Counted from the first letter of the stretch, positions 9,980-19,900 are shown. The stretch: 28,913 nt of DNA from Chara braunii (GCA_003427395.1 BFEA01000064.1:2802029-2830941); one strand, 5' to 3'. The notes: generated from the sequence alone by a model not told the origin. Program-made: numbers and translations.

Positions 9980-10644
9980 ATGAGCTTTTCTACCGAGTAG
10001 GTCATCAGTGAACGTTCAATGAGACCCGGGGGGCATATTTCGTCGATTCGGCAGGTGCAACGACCACGATTAAGTCCCGATCTGCTCCGATTCGCGGCTT
10101 TTTTCAGTACGACGGCCATCCACGCGGCGGCGGAATTTCGGTTCGCACGAACTAGCGAACGGGCAAAAGTATTGGCCGAGGCGTCGACTTTCCTGCGGTT
10201 GTCTCCACCAGGTGTTAGCCACATGACAGTGATCGTCGCCTTCACCGACGATCTTACGACTTTGAATCTAGCAGCTCATACAGGCGTCTTCCGACAGTTG
10301 CGACTCTTGGTGAAGGATCTCACAGCCGCCTGGGTCCAACTATTAGTAGCCCTATCGGACGATCAGATCAACTCCACGAATGACATCAATCTCAGCCAAC
10401 TCCGGATCTCTCCTGATGCGCCGGAGATCGTCCTCTTGCAACTTCTTCCTTTCACGCCGCCTCAATGAACCGGCACCGCCTTTCGACCTTCGATCTTCCT
10501 TCCGATCATCTCCCTACCTTCTGGCAGTCCGCTACGGACCCTCCCCTCTCCTTTCGAATCAGACGACTGGACGTGCCAATCCTGAATGCAAGCAAGTGGA
10601 CGGAGTGGTGGCACGTGTACGTCGCACTCAGCTGTTCAACAGAA
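9980..10644 (+). pseudogene. ORF3 of element 1, N-terminal half (unknown function)
   Basis: I do not recognise this protein. An ATG at 9980 opens a frame that meets TAG at 9998 and then runs open to TGA 10466 (149 codons from 10019). The peptide has well-mixed, protein-like text: SERAKVLAEASTFLRL, VIVAFTDDLTTLNLAAH, RQLRLLVKDLTAAWVQLL, SPDAPEIVLLQLLPF. A second piece in another frame (10465-10640) ends ASKWTEWWHVYVALSC, just before an AT-rich insertion. It lies between pol and the 3' LTR, on the same strand as pol, where some plant gypsy elements carry extra or envelope-like ORFs. I see no signal peptide or clear membrane segment, so I do not call it env. The coding interpretation is inferred from frame length and composition. 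Confidence 0.45.
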
Positions 10645-11097
10645 AAAAATTCCAGAATTAAATAATCATTCTATAGTAAAATTACATTTTAAATTTTAAA
10701 TTTTCGTTCCATCTTCAAAAATGTCATTCCAATTTTAATTTTTTTCGTCTTGCTTGAAAACTTTCCTTCTGAGAATGGGGTATCCCTTCTTATTTGGACT
10801 GCATGCTAAAGATGGAATGAAAGTTTGGATGAGTTCATGAAATATTTTAATTGAACGGTCATTCTAAGTAAGGATTTTCAATCATAAATAGGTTAGTCCA
10901 ATCTAAATTGGAAGATATTTGTTGTGGTAGAATGAAAGTTTATTTCACAAACTCGTCCAGACTTCCATTCCATTTTAAACAAATAGATGTAGTTGGAAGA
11001 GAAAACTCATATTTAGACGGGAATTTATCAAATCAAACTGGAAATTTTAGAATTGGACGAACATTTGAATGGTGATTTATAAATCTGAAGGATTTTT
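10645..11097. mobile_element. AT-rich foldback/MITE-like insertion inside ORF3
   Basis: A 450-bp AT-rich block unlike the GC-richer sequence on both sides. Its ends are loosely inverted: AAAAATTCCAGAATTAAATA at the left resembles the reverse complement of the right end (AAAAATCCTTCAGATTTATA). Inside are two 38-base arms, 10805-10842 and 10943-10980, reverse complements at 30 of 38 positions, most differences being transitions. No transposase is present. Target duplications are not clear because both ends run into A or T tracts. Confidence 0.5.
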
Positions 11098-11129
11098 TTT
11101 TTATGAAATGTTTTTTCAACTTCAATTTT

Positions 11130-12011
11130 TCGTGGCAATTTTTATGTTGTTATCTTCTCGAGCTGGTATTTCATTGGGCCGAACCGGCAGATAAAGACCA
11201 GGAAAACGAAGTTCCCAATAATGACGTGGAGCTGTTGTTCGTCCAAGCCTGGAGGACGGACACGGAGGGAGAATTGTTGGGGATACTTTTCGGGAAAGTG
11301 CGAGATGGATATCTCGAGCCAATTACGAGCGAAGTTCTGGTGTTCCTGGCCCAACTCCTAGACAATCTGTCTCTGGAGATCCTTTCACGTTTTGACGAGC
11401 GATCCGCACCAGCAACACTCCCTCGTACGCTAGCCCCACAGTGATTGTGGTCCACATGCACGGAGCTCGATGGCGATAACATCTACCTCCCTTCATCGGC
11501 CGACTATTTGGTGATCGATGTGACCGATATCACTCTGTGGGATCCGATTATCCAAAGAGTGTAGGTGGTGGCAGAAGAAGAGGAGGAAGAGAGGAAAGTC
11601 GACTCGGAGGTCGGATCGGACGACCCAGATTATCACGAATCTGAGGAAACCGGGTCGGAAGAGAGTGGGTCGGACGAATCAGGCAGTTCCGACAGATGGA
11701 GTGAGAAGGAAGATGAAGCAGCGACTTAGAAGCGACGGGAAAAGGCAGAAGGGAAGCGTCAAGTGCAGGATTCGGATGAGCCAGACGCGCAGTTGTTGCA
11801 AGACGATCCAGCGCGTAACCCGGAGCCACCGCAAGAGGAGTCCGGAGGATTTGGTGTCGCCACCTAGGAGGGATCTAGAAGCAAACGCCGCCAAAGAAGT
11901 CCAACGCCGACTCAACCCCCTCCACCACAGAGGCCCACCGTTCGCCTACGTGGAGGTGCGGGCACTCGAGCTTCCGAGTTGTTCCCGGTCATTATCCCGC
12001 CATCCCCTTGA
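11130..12011 (+). pseudogene. ORF3 of element 1, C-terminal half with acidic tract (unknown function)
   Basis: One frame runs 11130-12011 with in-frame stops at 11442 (TGA), 11562, 11727 and 11865 (all TAG) and a final TGA at 12009. Between stops the text is coherent: VELLFVQAWRTDTEGELLG, LGILFGKVRDGYLEPITSEV, LFPVIIPPSP near the end. A strongly acidic Glu/Asp/Ser tract occupies about 11565-11725 (AEEEEEERKVDSE, SDDPDYHESEETGSEES), followed by an Arg/Pro-rich basic tail (KRRQRSPTPTQPPPP). I recognise no family. The same frame persisting across four point-like stops argues for a once-open gene of about 290 codons here, probably joined to the 9980-10640 part before the insertion at 10645. Confidence 0.5.
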
Positions 12012-12651
12012 TTTCCTCGCCATCCATCAGATCGCGGGCCGACCCCCGTTCCCCTCCAACTGGCATCCTTTTCCCCCTTCCCTCTTCCACCAGCTCTATT
12101 CTACCTGTCTTGGTGTCACCATCTTCCTGCACGCCTCCACTCGATCCATTGTAACCACTTTCCCCTTCCACGTCCTCCTCTTCAGCGTGGCATGGCAAGA
12201 TTACAACAATATAGAAATATATGGTATAATCTCGGGCGTAATCCCCGCATGCGAAGGTTATGAGGATCTTCGCACTGCGATCCCCCGCACCCTGTGCACC
12301 CCCTATCCCGATTACCTCGCCTCCCTCCCTCACTAGGACCACTGCTTCCCTCGCGTACATCGTACCGTCCATTACACCCGGCTCCCCACTCGGGATCGAG
12401 AGCGGAGTCGGTTTCTACCACCCCTCCCCCAAGCTCACCCTCCTCTTCCTCCTCCCGTCATCAAACTGCCTTTCCCCGACAACCTCTAGGATAGGAGTTC
12501 GTGATGCCACCTTGGATGACTTCCACACTCTCATCTTACGGTAAGTGGCACGTGTCAGCCCCACGATGATCATCGGAAAGTCTTAAGACCAGTGAATGGC
12601 GGAGAGCAAGCAGGAGCTTGTTTCAAATTGGAACTTCATGGGCGTCACATA
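12012..12651 (+). other. Pyrimidine-rich 3' untranslated region of element 1
   Basis: C/T-rich plus-strand sequence (CCTCCCTCCCTCAC, CCACCCCTCCCCC) with short open stretches but no recognisable domain. A purine-rich run GGCGGAGAGCAAGCAGGAGC near 12599-12618 lies about 35 bases before the 3' LTR and might be a displaced polypurine tract. There is no classic tract directly at the LTR edge. A perfect 14-bp palindrome GTCACATATGTGAC (12644-12657) spans the LTR boundary. Confidence 0.4.
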
Positions 12652-14603
12652 TGTGACGAACTGTTTTCTCCAACTGGACGGATTTCTGCGCAAGGCTATA
12701 TCGGGGGGAAGGGGGGGGGGATCGGTTTAGTCGGAATGGCCCGGCAGATTGCATGGATGCCCCTGCTTTTTCTTGTCTCTTTTGATTGAAGGTCGAAGGT
12801 CGGCCTGGTCCCACGACGGTTGATAGTTGATCGCGCCGAATAACGAGTGCCATAGCTTCTTTATTGTTCTGCTGTGGGAAATGAGAATTTTGGCGCGATT
12901 GTTGTGCGGGGATTTTATTTTGACGATGTCGAGCCCCTACGGGCTCTCAAAATTTGCTTTGCTTGGATTTTCTTTTTGCAATTAGGATTTAAATAGGAAT
13001 TTGGGCGTATCTCAATTTCTGTTGTGGGGCGCTTCCTGCTTGCGCACGCTCGACCGCGCCAGAAACTGTGCTTTGACCTTACCGCGCCTTAATCTCGTGT
13101 GTAACTGTAATCTTTGTTTTGGCGGGCGTGATTGCAATTGTAAACCTCTCGTTTTTTATATCTTTTGTGATGCCCTTGCGCGCGTATACCTCTCTTCCGT
13201 CCTATTGGCCTGAACGCTTGCATGACCAGATTGGTGTGTGGAGTGTGGCTACGTCCCCCACGCCGCGGCCTGGCCATGTAGGCGTAGGCACTTCCTTCCT
13301 CCTTCTTCCTGCCACCTAAACACGATCCCGAGTATCTCGCGCAAAGCATGCATGCTATAAAATTTTGCAAGCACGATTAATTCTCTCTCGAAGACTTTTT
13401 GGACTTAGCGGGATCGAGAGGATCGGCTAACGAGTAGGAGTTGGCAGGTGAGTAGAGAGTTGGCCGATCTAATGAGCTGGTGCCGGGCGTGCGGGGTTGA
13501 CGTGGGGCTGCAACAAACTGTGGCACACGGGCGAACCTGACGGGCATGCTCGGGCTAAGCGGGGTGACAACTCGGTGTAGGTGTGAGACGACGGACTGCC
13601 CGCATCGGGATGTTGTGAAGAGAGAGAGAAGGAGAGACATAATATGTTGTGGTGGTATTCTCCTCCATCCCTTCGAATAATTTTGGCTCTTCTTCTATCC
13701 CTCTAAGCCATTTTGATTCTCCTTCTTTCCTTCTGAGCAATTTTGGTAAGAATGTGGCCTACACGAGTGTCTGTAGTGCCGGTGCTTGGTCCAACTTTTT
13801 AAATGACCGAGTTTCCGCCTCCCCCCACAACATGGATATTGAACTCACCTTTCGTATTACTGACCGCGAGTGTCTGAGGGATCCAAAATTTCGGGACTAT
13901 TGAGAACACGCGTGTTTGTCTGCACGATCGAGGAAAAATCTTCCTGAATTCTCATACCCAGTGGAAAACGAACGTATCTGCGAGTGGGAGATCGACTGAG
14001 CTCGCGAGTGCATTTCCGACCACCCTGAATTCCCCAGCTCAGACACGTGCCACCTTGTTGTGGAACCGGGAATAATTATTTTGGGAACCGACTTCCCTCC
14101 CTAGCACCTAGTACTACCCTTCCATTCCCTGACCGTTATCCCCTGGTGTGCTATCGCTCCGTATTGGCCCCACCCCCCGTGCTTGGAGTGCTTGCAAGAC
14201 CGTGAGTACCGAGCCTTCGACTTCATCTGGCGAACCCGCTCGGAGGAAGAGCGACGGGTGCACAGCCTTCGGCTACGGCCAGCTGCGTCAGACTCTGAGA
14301 CCAGTAACACAAGACGCCAACAAGTGGTCAGACAGCGAGATAGCCGTAGCGTTCCACCGGTGCACCAAGTACGAGTCCGACCCAGGCGATGAAACCAACC
14401 GAGGTGGTAGCTCCATGCTCAAACTTCGACCGCGCCTACCCTTTTGCATCCCTATCCCTGAAACTTACCACAGGAGATCTCAGTTCTGACCTAGGACTCC
14501 ACCCCCACTTTCCTAAAATCCTTGGCACACTCTCTCTTCGCACTTCCATGCCCACTCACACTTCGAACAGGAAGTCGCGCCGGGTGTGAGGTTGGGCATC
14601 ACA
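12652..14603 (+). repeat. 3' LTR of element 1
   Basis: Second copy of the LTR, starting TGTGACGAACTGTTTTC and ending GCATCACA. Relative to the 5' copy it lacks about 380 bases (5' positions 3046-3425; join at GGTAAGAATG near 13745), has about 24 extra bases directly after (13760-13784) and many scattered substitutions. The TATA box is conserved at 13356-13363. The amount of divergence, seen by eye, indicates an old insertion. Confidence 0.85.
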
Positions 14604-14664
14604 ACACATGCACACACACACACACACACACACAAATATTACATACACAGGGTTACACACATAT
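14604..14664. repeat. CA microsatellite at the right flank of element 1
   Basis: ACACATGCACACAC... with an uninterrupted CA run at about 14611-14634, matching the CA-rich left flank ending at 1928. It is the other half of the insertion target. ACACAT at 14604-14609 repeats 1923-1928. Confidence 0.7.
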
Positions 14665-14672
14665 GAAAATAG

Positions 14673-15307
14673 CTGTGTAGCACACCGAACATGTTCGGAG
14701 CTTTTCCGAACGTCCGAACATATTCAGGTGTTCAGCCGAACACCTCACGAACGTGTTCAACCGAACATATTAAAAAAAAAAAACAAAAAAAAAACAAAGA
14801 CTTTTGTTATGTTTTTTTATTTTTAACCTAGGTTACTTGATCGGACGTCCGGGACCCCCCTGACCGTCCGGGGCTGTCCGATCGGACAACTGGGCGGACG
14901 TCCTCCCCGGGCAGTCTGTCCGAGCCCGAACAAAAAAAAAAAAAAAAAAAAAAAAAGGGTCCTCAGAAAAATCTGAAAAAAAGTATGTTATACAGGAAAA
15001 TAAACTGAACAACGTTTGCTTTCGAATCATATCGAAATTCGCTGCCAATTAAATAAAATAAAATAAAATAAAATTAAAGCCCTTCTTTTTTTTAATTTTT
15101 TTCGTGTTTTTTATTGCTAAAAATGGAGTTGTCCGGGCCCGGATGTCCGGGGCCCCCCTAACTGTCCGCCCAGGACGTCCTGCCATCAGACAACTGGTAG
15201 CCTAGTTTTTAACTCGGGTTTGGTTACGAATTTGAGCATACCTCCCAGACAAAAGTTGTCTGTATGAGCATTTTACATAACATATATTGTTTTCAGATAT
15301 TTTGGAG

Positions 15308-15345
<38 letters not shown>

Positions 15346-15427
15346 GTTCGGAGAGTGTTGGCGCTCGTTCACGTTCGGTCCCGAACGTTCGGGTTCGATC
15401 ACCGAACCTGAACACGATGCTACACAG
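14673..15427. mobile_element. 755-bp foldback/MITE with nested palindromes and 8-bp flanking repeats
   Basis: Ends are perfect 10-bp inverted repeats CTGTGTAGCA (14673-14682) and TGCTACACAG (15418-15427). They are flanked by GAAAATAG (14665-14672) and AAAAATAG (15428-15435), an 8-bp near-identical direct repeat. The interior is quasi-symmetrical: CCGAAC-type motifs (14685-14770), A-rich run, GTCCGG-type motifs (14842-14930), A-run, AT-rich centre, GTCCGG motifs again (15130-15190), T-run, CCGAAC motifs (15345-15415). Perfect palindromes include CCGAACATGTTCGG at 14685-14698 and CCCGAACGTTCGGG at 15380-15393. No coding capacity. The 8-bp flanks suggest a hAT-type target duplication. Confidence 0.68.
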
Positions 15428-15435
15428 AAAAATAG

Positions 15436-16190
15436 TCTGAAAATTTGAAAAGCAAAAAATAATAAAATGAAGAGATATAAAATTCACCCTCACGAGAAAA
15501 AAACGTTTGTTTCATGGGAACGTGAGAAATTTGGAATACGAGAAAAGCATCACGCTTGAGAAAAAATACAAAGCCTGCAAAGATACAAGACTCAGATCGG
15601 GTATACCACGGTTACCTGATGGAACCTCTACCTGCCTGTACCCACCCCTTTTTTTCTTTGGTCACCCGTACCTGCCCATACAAGTCTATTTGTGTTTTTG
15701 GCCACCCGTACCCGTTTTTGTTTCCTCCCCCCCCACTCCTACCTGCCCCTACCCACCCATGATCTCCAAAAAGGGCAATGTACCTGCCCTAACAACCACC
15801 ACCTTTTGTTTGTGCCTGCCCATACCCAACTCTCCCTTCGGAATGGGTACCCATACCCGCCCGTGACCTGGCGGTTACAGTTGGGTACAGGCGGGCACAA
15901 CCAACGGTTACCCGTTTGCTCTCTCTGTTACTGCCTGAGTGGATAAAAAGGGGGAGGAAGGAACTAGTGGGCAATAACAGATATCTGGCGCCTGACACAG
16001 GGCGAAGAGATTCTCTCCCTTCTTTCCAATAACCTGCTCAGTCAATCCTCTGGATTCCAGAGTAATCAATGTTGACAGGTACCTCTCAAGATTCTTGTTC
16101 TGATACCATCCAAGGCCATTCTCTAAATGAGACGCTGGACCCGCTTTCCAGCTGGTGATACTTCCCACCAATAGATGAACCCTCTCCACA
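15436..16190. other. AT-rich then C-rich low-complexity DNA; no gene seen
   Basis: 15436-15600 is AT-rich without features. From about 15620 to 15925 the plus strand drifts through ACCTGCC, CACCCGTACC and CCCATACCC motifs of the same type as 1380-1530. From 15926 to 16190 is ordinary sequence with no supported ORF, promoter or repeat. Confidence 0.5.
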
Positions 16191-16515
16191 GGTGCTAGCG
16201 GTGTCTGCTCGTACCAGCACCACTAGCACCGAAGGGGCGTTGTTTTTTTTTTTTTTTTTTTAAAGAAAACTTTTTGTAACGAGTACTAACAACAATATTT
16301 GAAGCTCCCCGATTACGCACGAGTGTTTTCATGAGCGATCTTTTGACCGCCACTTTACATGACCCCAACCCACACACATTCTAAGTTGCCGAACAAATTA
16401 TGTCCATGTTATCAAGCTACGTTGTGTTGGTCCCAGTCCGTGCATTTGAAGTTCAAAAAGTTTTTTGTGAAAAAAAACTCTTATTTCCATTAGCCCCTTT
16501 AAGGCTGTTTCACGA
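16191..16515. repeat. Inverted-repeat structure with homopolymer arms
   Basis: GGTGCTAG (16191-16198) and CTAGCACC (16223-16230) are inverted. A wider foldback joins GAAGGGGC + T-run + AAAACTTTTTG (16231-16276) to the reverse complement of CAAAAAGTTTTTT ... TTAGCCCCTTTAAG (about 16457-16513). This looks like a small non-autonomous element of about 280 bp. Ends and target duplication are not resolved. Confidence 0.4.
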
Positions 16516-17760
16516 GGCCGGGAGCGCTGCGCCCTATCCGGGTCCGGTACAGGATTCACAGGAGCACGACGCAGCACGGCGTGGCGAGGCGAGCGCAACG
16601 CGAAAAGTGAACGAGCGGTGCGAACTAGCACGATGGGTGTAAAACGGCTATGACGTGCGATGACGTGCGTTGAAAATTTCATGAAGGCAAGATAGGAGGG
16701 GGATGGGCGGTGGCACGTCGTCGGTTGTGGCGGTGTGGAATGGGGATTGTGTCGAGGAGAAGGTGGCTGGTGTGAGCGGGGGCTTGATGGTGGGGGATTT
16801 CCTATACTAACTTTTCTACTCCGTCTCTCCTTCTTCCTGATTTAGTGGCCTTCGATTTGTTGGGCAGGGACTGAACTTTCTGTGAGGTGGCGTCAACAGG
16901 CTTGGCGTGGTTACTTATAACATAATCGCATAGGGCAGTGATAGGGATGTGATTGTGTCCTACCAAATCTCTTCTGGTCAGTACGGCTTGCCAAGGGGCT
17001 ATATTAACACGTGCTATAGGGAGGCGAACATGCTCCTCCCGTAGGAAGAGGCAGAGGCTGAGTTTGGACTCTACAGCGACGGGGCAACTGGATCATGAGA
17101 TCGCGAGAGTGTAGCACTACGTGTTGGATTGCACAAACTGAGACTTCAGGCGTTTCAAGGTGACTTCACGCAGCGACGGGATCTCCAATAACTCTTGAGG
17201 CATGACCTAATTTCGCTGTTTTTTTTTTCTTGATACGGGAACTTCTTAGAAGGTAATTTCTTGGATGGTAATTCTGATTTTTAGTTGATCTCAATCGGTA
17301 GTTCGTAATTTTTCTTGTTGATTTTGTGATCTATTTTTAGAAGTGTTATGGTTTCTCTCGTACACAATTGATTGTCCATTGGTTTTTTACTTAGTATTTC
17401 TTGACTCAATTGATTGTCAATTTATTTTTCTACTTAGCATTCCTGATTTACTATTTGAGCGATTTCTTGAACCTTGGGTTCTGGAAATCAGAGTCGTAAG
17501 TCCGTTCGGACATCATAATTGATTTCCTATTCTATTCCCTATTCGATTATCAAATTTGATCAAATTGTATTTTCAATATTATTTTCATCGCGATTGATAT
17601 TCCAAATTTTCTGAATTTGATGCTTAAGTCATGATTAAACTTCCTTTGATTTTGGATTTACTGTCTGAGCGTTTTTTCTTATTCCCATCTTACCTTTATC
17701 TCGATGCATTTTCTGAATTCGATGCTAATCAGTTGTTACTCAAGTAGTTAGTCTTGCAAG
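16516..17760. other. Long stretch without a supported gene
   Basis: GC-rich to 16700 (with ATGACGTGCG repeated near 16650), then mixed sequence, then T-rich DNA from 17210. A plus-strand frame around 16940-17095 reads somewhat like protein (SYQISSGQYGLPRGYINTCY, then a TAG, then EEAEAEFGLYSDGATGS) but has stops and no recognisable domain. It may be an old gene relic. Confidence 0.3.
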
Positions 17761-18520
17761 GGAGTCTCAACCGTGATGTTGTGAGATCAGGGTCAGAGGT
17801 GCTGGAGTGGATATCTCCTTTAGGGTTGGAGTCCCTCCCTGCGAGGGTTACACAAGGTGGGTGGTGTGACCTTTGAGAGGGTAGGGACGGTATTGAGGGT
17901 TTGTCGTTCTTTGGGCCACGCTGATTTTCGGGTCGGATCAGCTATGGCGGTTGGGGAGAGAGGACAAGGGGTGCTGACGTCTGCAGGGTGAGAGTTGAGA
18001 GGGCTGTTTCACTTGGAGGGGGTGGGGCAGGAAGATAGGGGGATCTTTTGCTCCGCGGGGGCATACTCTAGGAGGTATGGTATACGACTGAGGGAGGAGG
18101 AGGGGTATCCTGGGGACTGTTTTGAACTGGGGCAGGGAGGTGAGGGGGCGCCTTCCTACTAAGGCAGTAAACAAACAGGGGGTCGTTTTTTAGAGGAGGG
18201 GAGTAATCCCTTTGACTCTTGTGACCCCTTTTTATATGTATCCGAGACTTCAATAAACGCTGAAGTTTCCATGGGAAGAGAGGGTTGTTCTTCTCCCTCT
18301 CTTCCCCTCTCCCTGTGGGAATAGTGGACGCTTAAATATTCATGTGATTTTTCAGGATTTTGTGTGCTTGATTTTTCTTAATTTTTTAAAATTCTTGTTA
18401 GTATAATTTTAGTTGACGCCGGATAGCAGGAAGGGGGAAATTGGTCCTAAGGTTGCTAGGCAAGTGTGGTGGGTACGTGGGCAGAGGAGGGATTAGTGTT
18501 AAGGGGGTAGGTCGAATTAG
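17761..18520. other. G-rich unassigned sequence with a poly(A) signal and two hairpins
   Basis: No ORF is supported. On the plus strand AATAAA (18252-18257) sits in the loop of a hairpin with 6-bp arms ACTTCA/TGAAGT (18247-18252, 18261-18266). It is followed by a perfect 12-bp hairpin GGGAAGAGAGGG / CCCTCTCTTCCC (18273-18284, 18295-18306) with a 10-base loop. This could be the 3' end of an old transcript or LTR. Upstream G-rich sequence to 17761 shows nothing recognisable. Confidence 0.35.
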
Positions 18521-18835
18521 AAGGGCGGGCTGGGGTGACAATGGTCGGTGCTGGAGCGTAGGTGCTCTGTAACCAGGGGTGGAGCTTGAGACTATTGGAG
18601 CTATGCCGAGGGTGGAAGGCATAACCATCCTGTTCAACGCAGCTGAATCCGGGGCAGTGACCCTGTAACCTTGGGGGCTTTTTAGCTAAGGAAGTTGTCG
18701 AGGGAGGAAGACACTTCCTGACTGTCATAATCAGCTCGGTTGGTACCGGGGCAGTTGGTGTTGCCATGTCATCCTAGCAGGGGAGGTATGAGACCTAGCG
18801 AGTTCTGGTGGGAGGACTGAACATCTGGATACGGT
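18521..18835. repeat. 315-bp direct repeat, copy 1
   Basis: Pairs with 19094-19900 once the inserted element and its duplicated target there are removed (about 315 bases each). Shared blocks are GGTGCTGGAGC, CTGTAACC, GAGGGAGGAAG, GTTCRACGYAGCTGA, GGTATGAGA and GAGTTCTGGT. Each copy also looks internally repetitive, with two or three subunits of about 95 bases containing CTGTAACCnnGGGG and GAGGGAGGAAG. No coding function is recognised. Confidence 0.7.
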
Positions 18836-18905
18836 CTTTCCTCTGTGGTGCGAGGAGAGAGCTGGATTGTTGGTGGTTTTTGTTTTCCTCTCTTCCTGTT
18901 TTTAG

Positions 18906-19080
18906 GCCAATTAGACTCTTCTCGTATGTTCCTAGTCCAAGTTCTTAAGAATTTTTTTGATAGGTTTCTGCCTATGATCAGGGAGATTGTGGATAGAATG
19001 TCAGAGGGGAAGGAGAAGGTGAGAACTGAAAGATGGGAGGAAGCAAGGGGGGTCCAACATGGGAAGGGACGTCTGTCTAA
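18906..19080 (+). other. Exon-like segment with consensus splice sites (speculative)
   Basis: A pyrimidine tract ending TGTTTTTAG precedes 18906 and a perfect donor GTAAGT starts at 19081. The 175 bases between are open in one frame and read like protein (SRMFLVQVLKNFFDRFLPMI, REIVDRMSEGKEKVRTERWE). I recognise no family and see no convincing partner exon, although a similar signal pair brackets about 19965-20026. It lies between the two copies of the 315-bp repeat. Confidence 0.25.
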
Positions 19081-19093
19081 GTAAGTAGGTTTG

Positions 19094-19900
19094 AAGGACA
19101 AAGTTGGGACAACGCAGACCGGTGCTGGAGCTTTTGCTCCGTAACCTGGGGGAGCAAGAGGTCTGTGGAGTTATATTGAGGGAGGAAGGCAAAACCAGTT
19201 TGTTCGACGTAGCTGATGCCGGGCGTTTTTCCCTGTAACTTAGGGGCAGTGCCGGACCCGTGAACGTGACCGGCCGTTCATTTGGTGTTTTTTTTTGTGA
19301 ACGGCCGTTCACGGTGAACGGGCCGACCACTAAAAAGTGGTGTTTTTTTTTTTTTTATTGGGCTCCCCCAGGTACATTCCCCTCAAACTCCACAGCGTGG
19401 TGACATTGAAAATAAATAAATAAATCGAAATGACCTACAAAATAGCAAAAGAAAATGCTTATTTTGGCTGGTGGATTTGTTTTTTTTTCGTTTTTAATAA
19501 AAAAAAAATTATTCGTGAAAAAAAACATTGAAAAAATTATAGGGAGTTACCCTCCGATGTCCCCCACCCTCCTATAAAAAAAAAAACATACCCCCCCCAC
19601 CAAAAAAAAAAAAAAAAAAAAAAAAACCGCTCTCCGTGAACTCCATGAACTCCCGTGAACGTGAACTCTGTGAACTCTATGACTGGCTCCGTTCACAGAC
19701 CCCGTGAACGGTGAACGGGGGTACGACACTGCTTAGGGGCGTGTGGCTAATCGAGAGTGTCGAGGGAGGAAGGCACTCTTTGCCGCCTGAACAAGGCTGG
19801 TCGGTACTGGGGAAGTTTGTGTTGCTCTGTAACCCTAGCATAAGGGGGTATGAGATCAGCTGAGTTCTGGTTACGAGGACTTAATGCTTGGACTTAACGT
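19094..19900. repeat. 315-bp direct repeat, copy 2, split by a hAT-type MITE
   Basis: Second copy of the unit at 18521-18835. Homology runs 19094-19246, is interrupted by 19247-19731 plus one target duplication, and resumes at 19740 with CGTGTGGCTAATCGAGAGTGTCGAGGGAGG. Copy 1 thus shows the pre-insertion state of the site. Confidence 0.7.
19247..19731. mobile_element. 485-bp non-autonomous hAT-type element (MITE)
   Basis: Flanked by a perfect 8-bp direct repeat CTTAGGGG (19239-19246 and 19732-19739). The termini are inverted: CAGTGCCGGACCCGTGAACG at the left against CAGTGTCGTACCCCCGTTCA read inward from the right. CAGTG ends and 8-bp duplications are hallmarks of the hAT superfamily. Inside is a perfect 16-bp palindrome GTGAACGGCCGTTCAC (19297-19312), T-runs, A-runs, and many GTGAAC/GTTCAC motifs near both ends. 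There is no transposase, so it must have moved in trans. Confidence 0.85.

Larger units (their letters stand above)
1929..14603 (+). mobile_element. Element 1: degenerate Ty3/gypsy-type LTR retrotransposon with extra 3' coding region
   Basis: A direct-repeat pair (1929-4245 and 12652-14603) flanks a primer-binding-like site, gag, protease, RT, RNase H and integrase in Ty3/gypsy order (INT after RNase H), followed by about 2.4 kb of additional coding-like sequence. The left end starts TGTGAC. The right end reads TCACA, giving TGTGA...TCACA termini, and both outer flanks carry ACACAT (1923-1928 and 14604-14609), a plausible 5-6 bp target duplication in a CA-rich tract. No chromodomain is seen after the integrase. 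Every coding segment has stops or frameshifts, so it is not autonomous. The additional region downstream of pol recalls the extra ORFs of some large plant gypsy elements (Athila/Tat groups), but I cannot assign a clade. Confidence 0.88.

Noticed and set aside
11665-12336. Plus-strand 223-codon ORF as the real ORF3
   Set aside because: It is out of frame with the acidic, coherent frame of 11130-12011; its text is Arg- and His-rich, like a shadow frame.
14685-15393. Palindromes as bacterial-type operators
   Set aside because: They are internal to a eukaryotic foldback element with inverted ends and flanking duplication.
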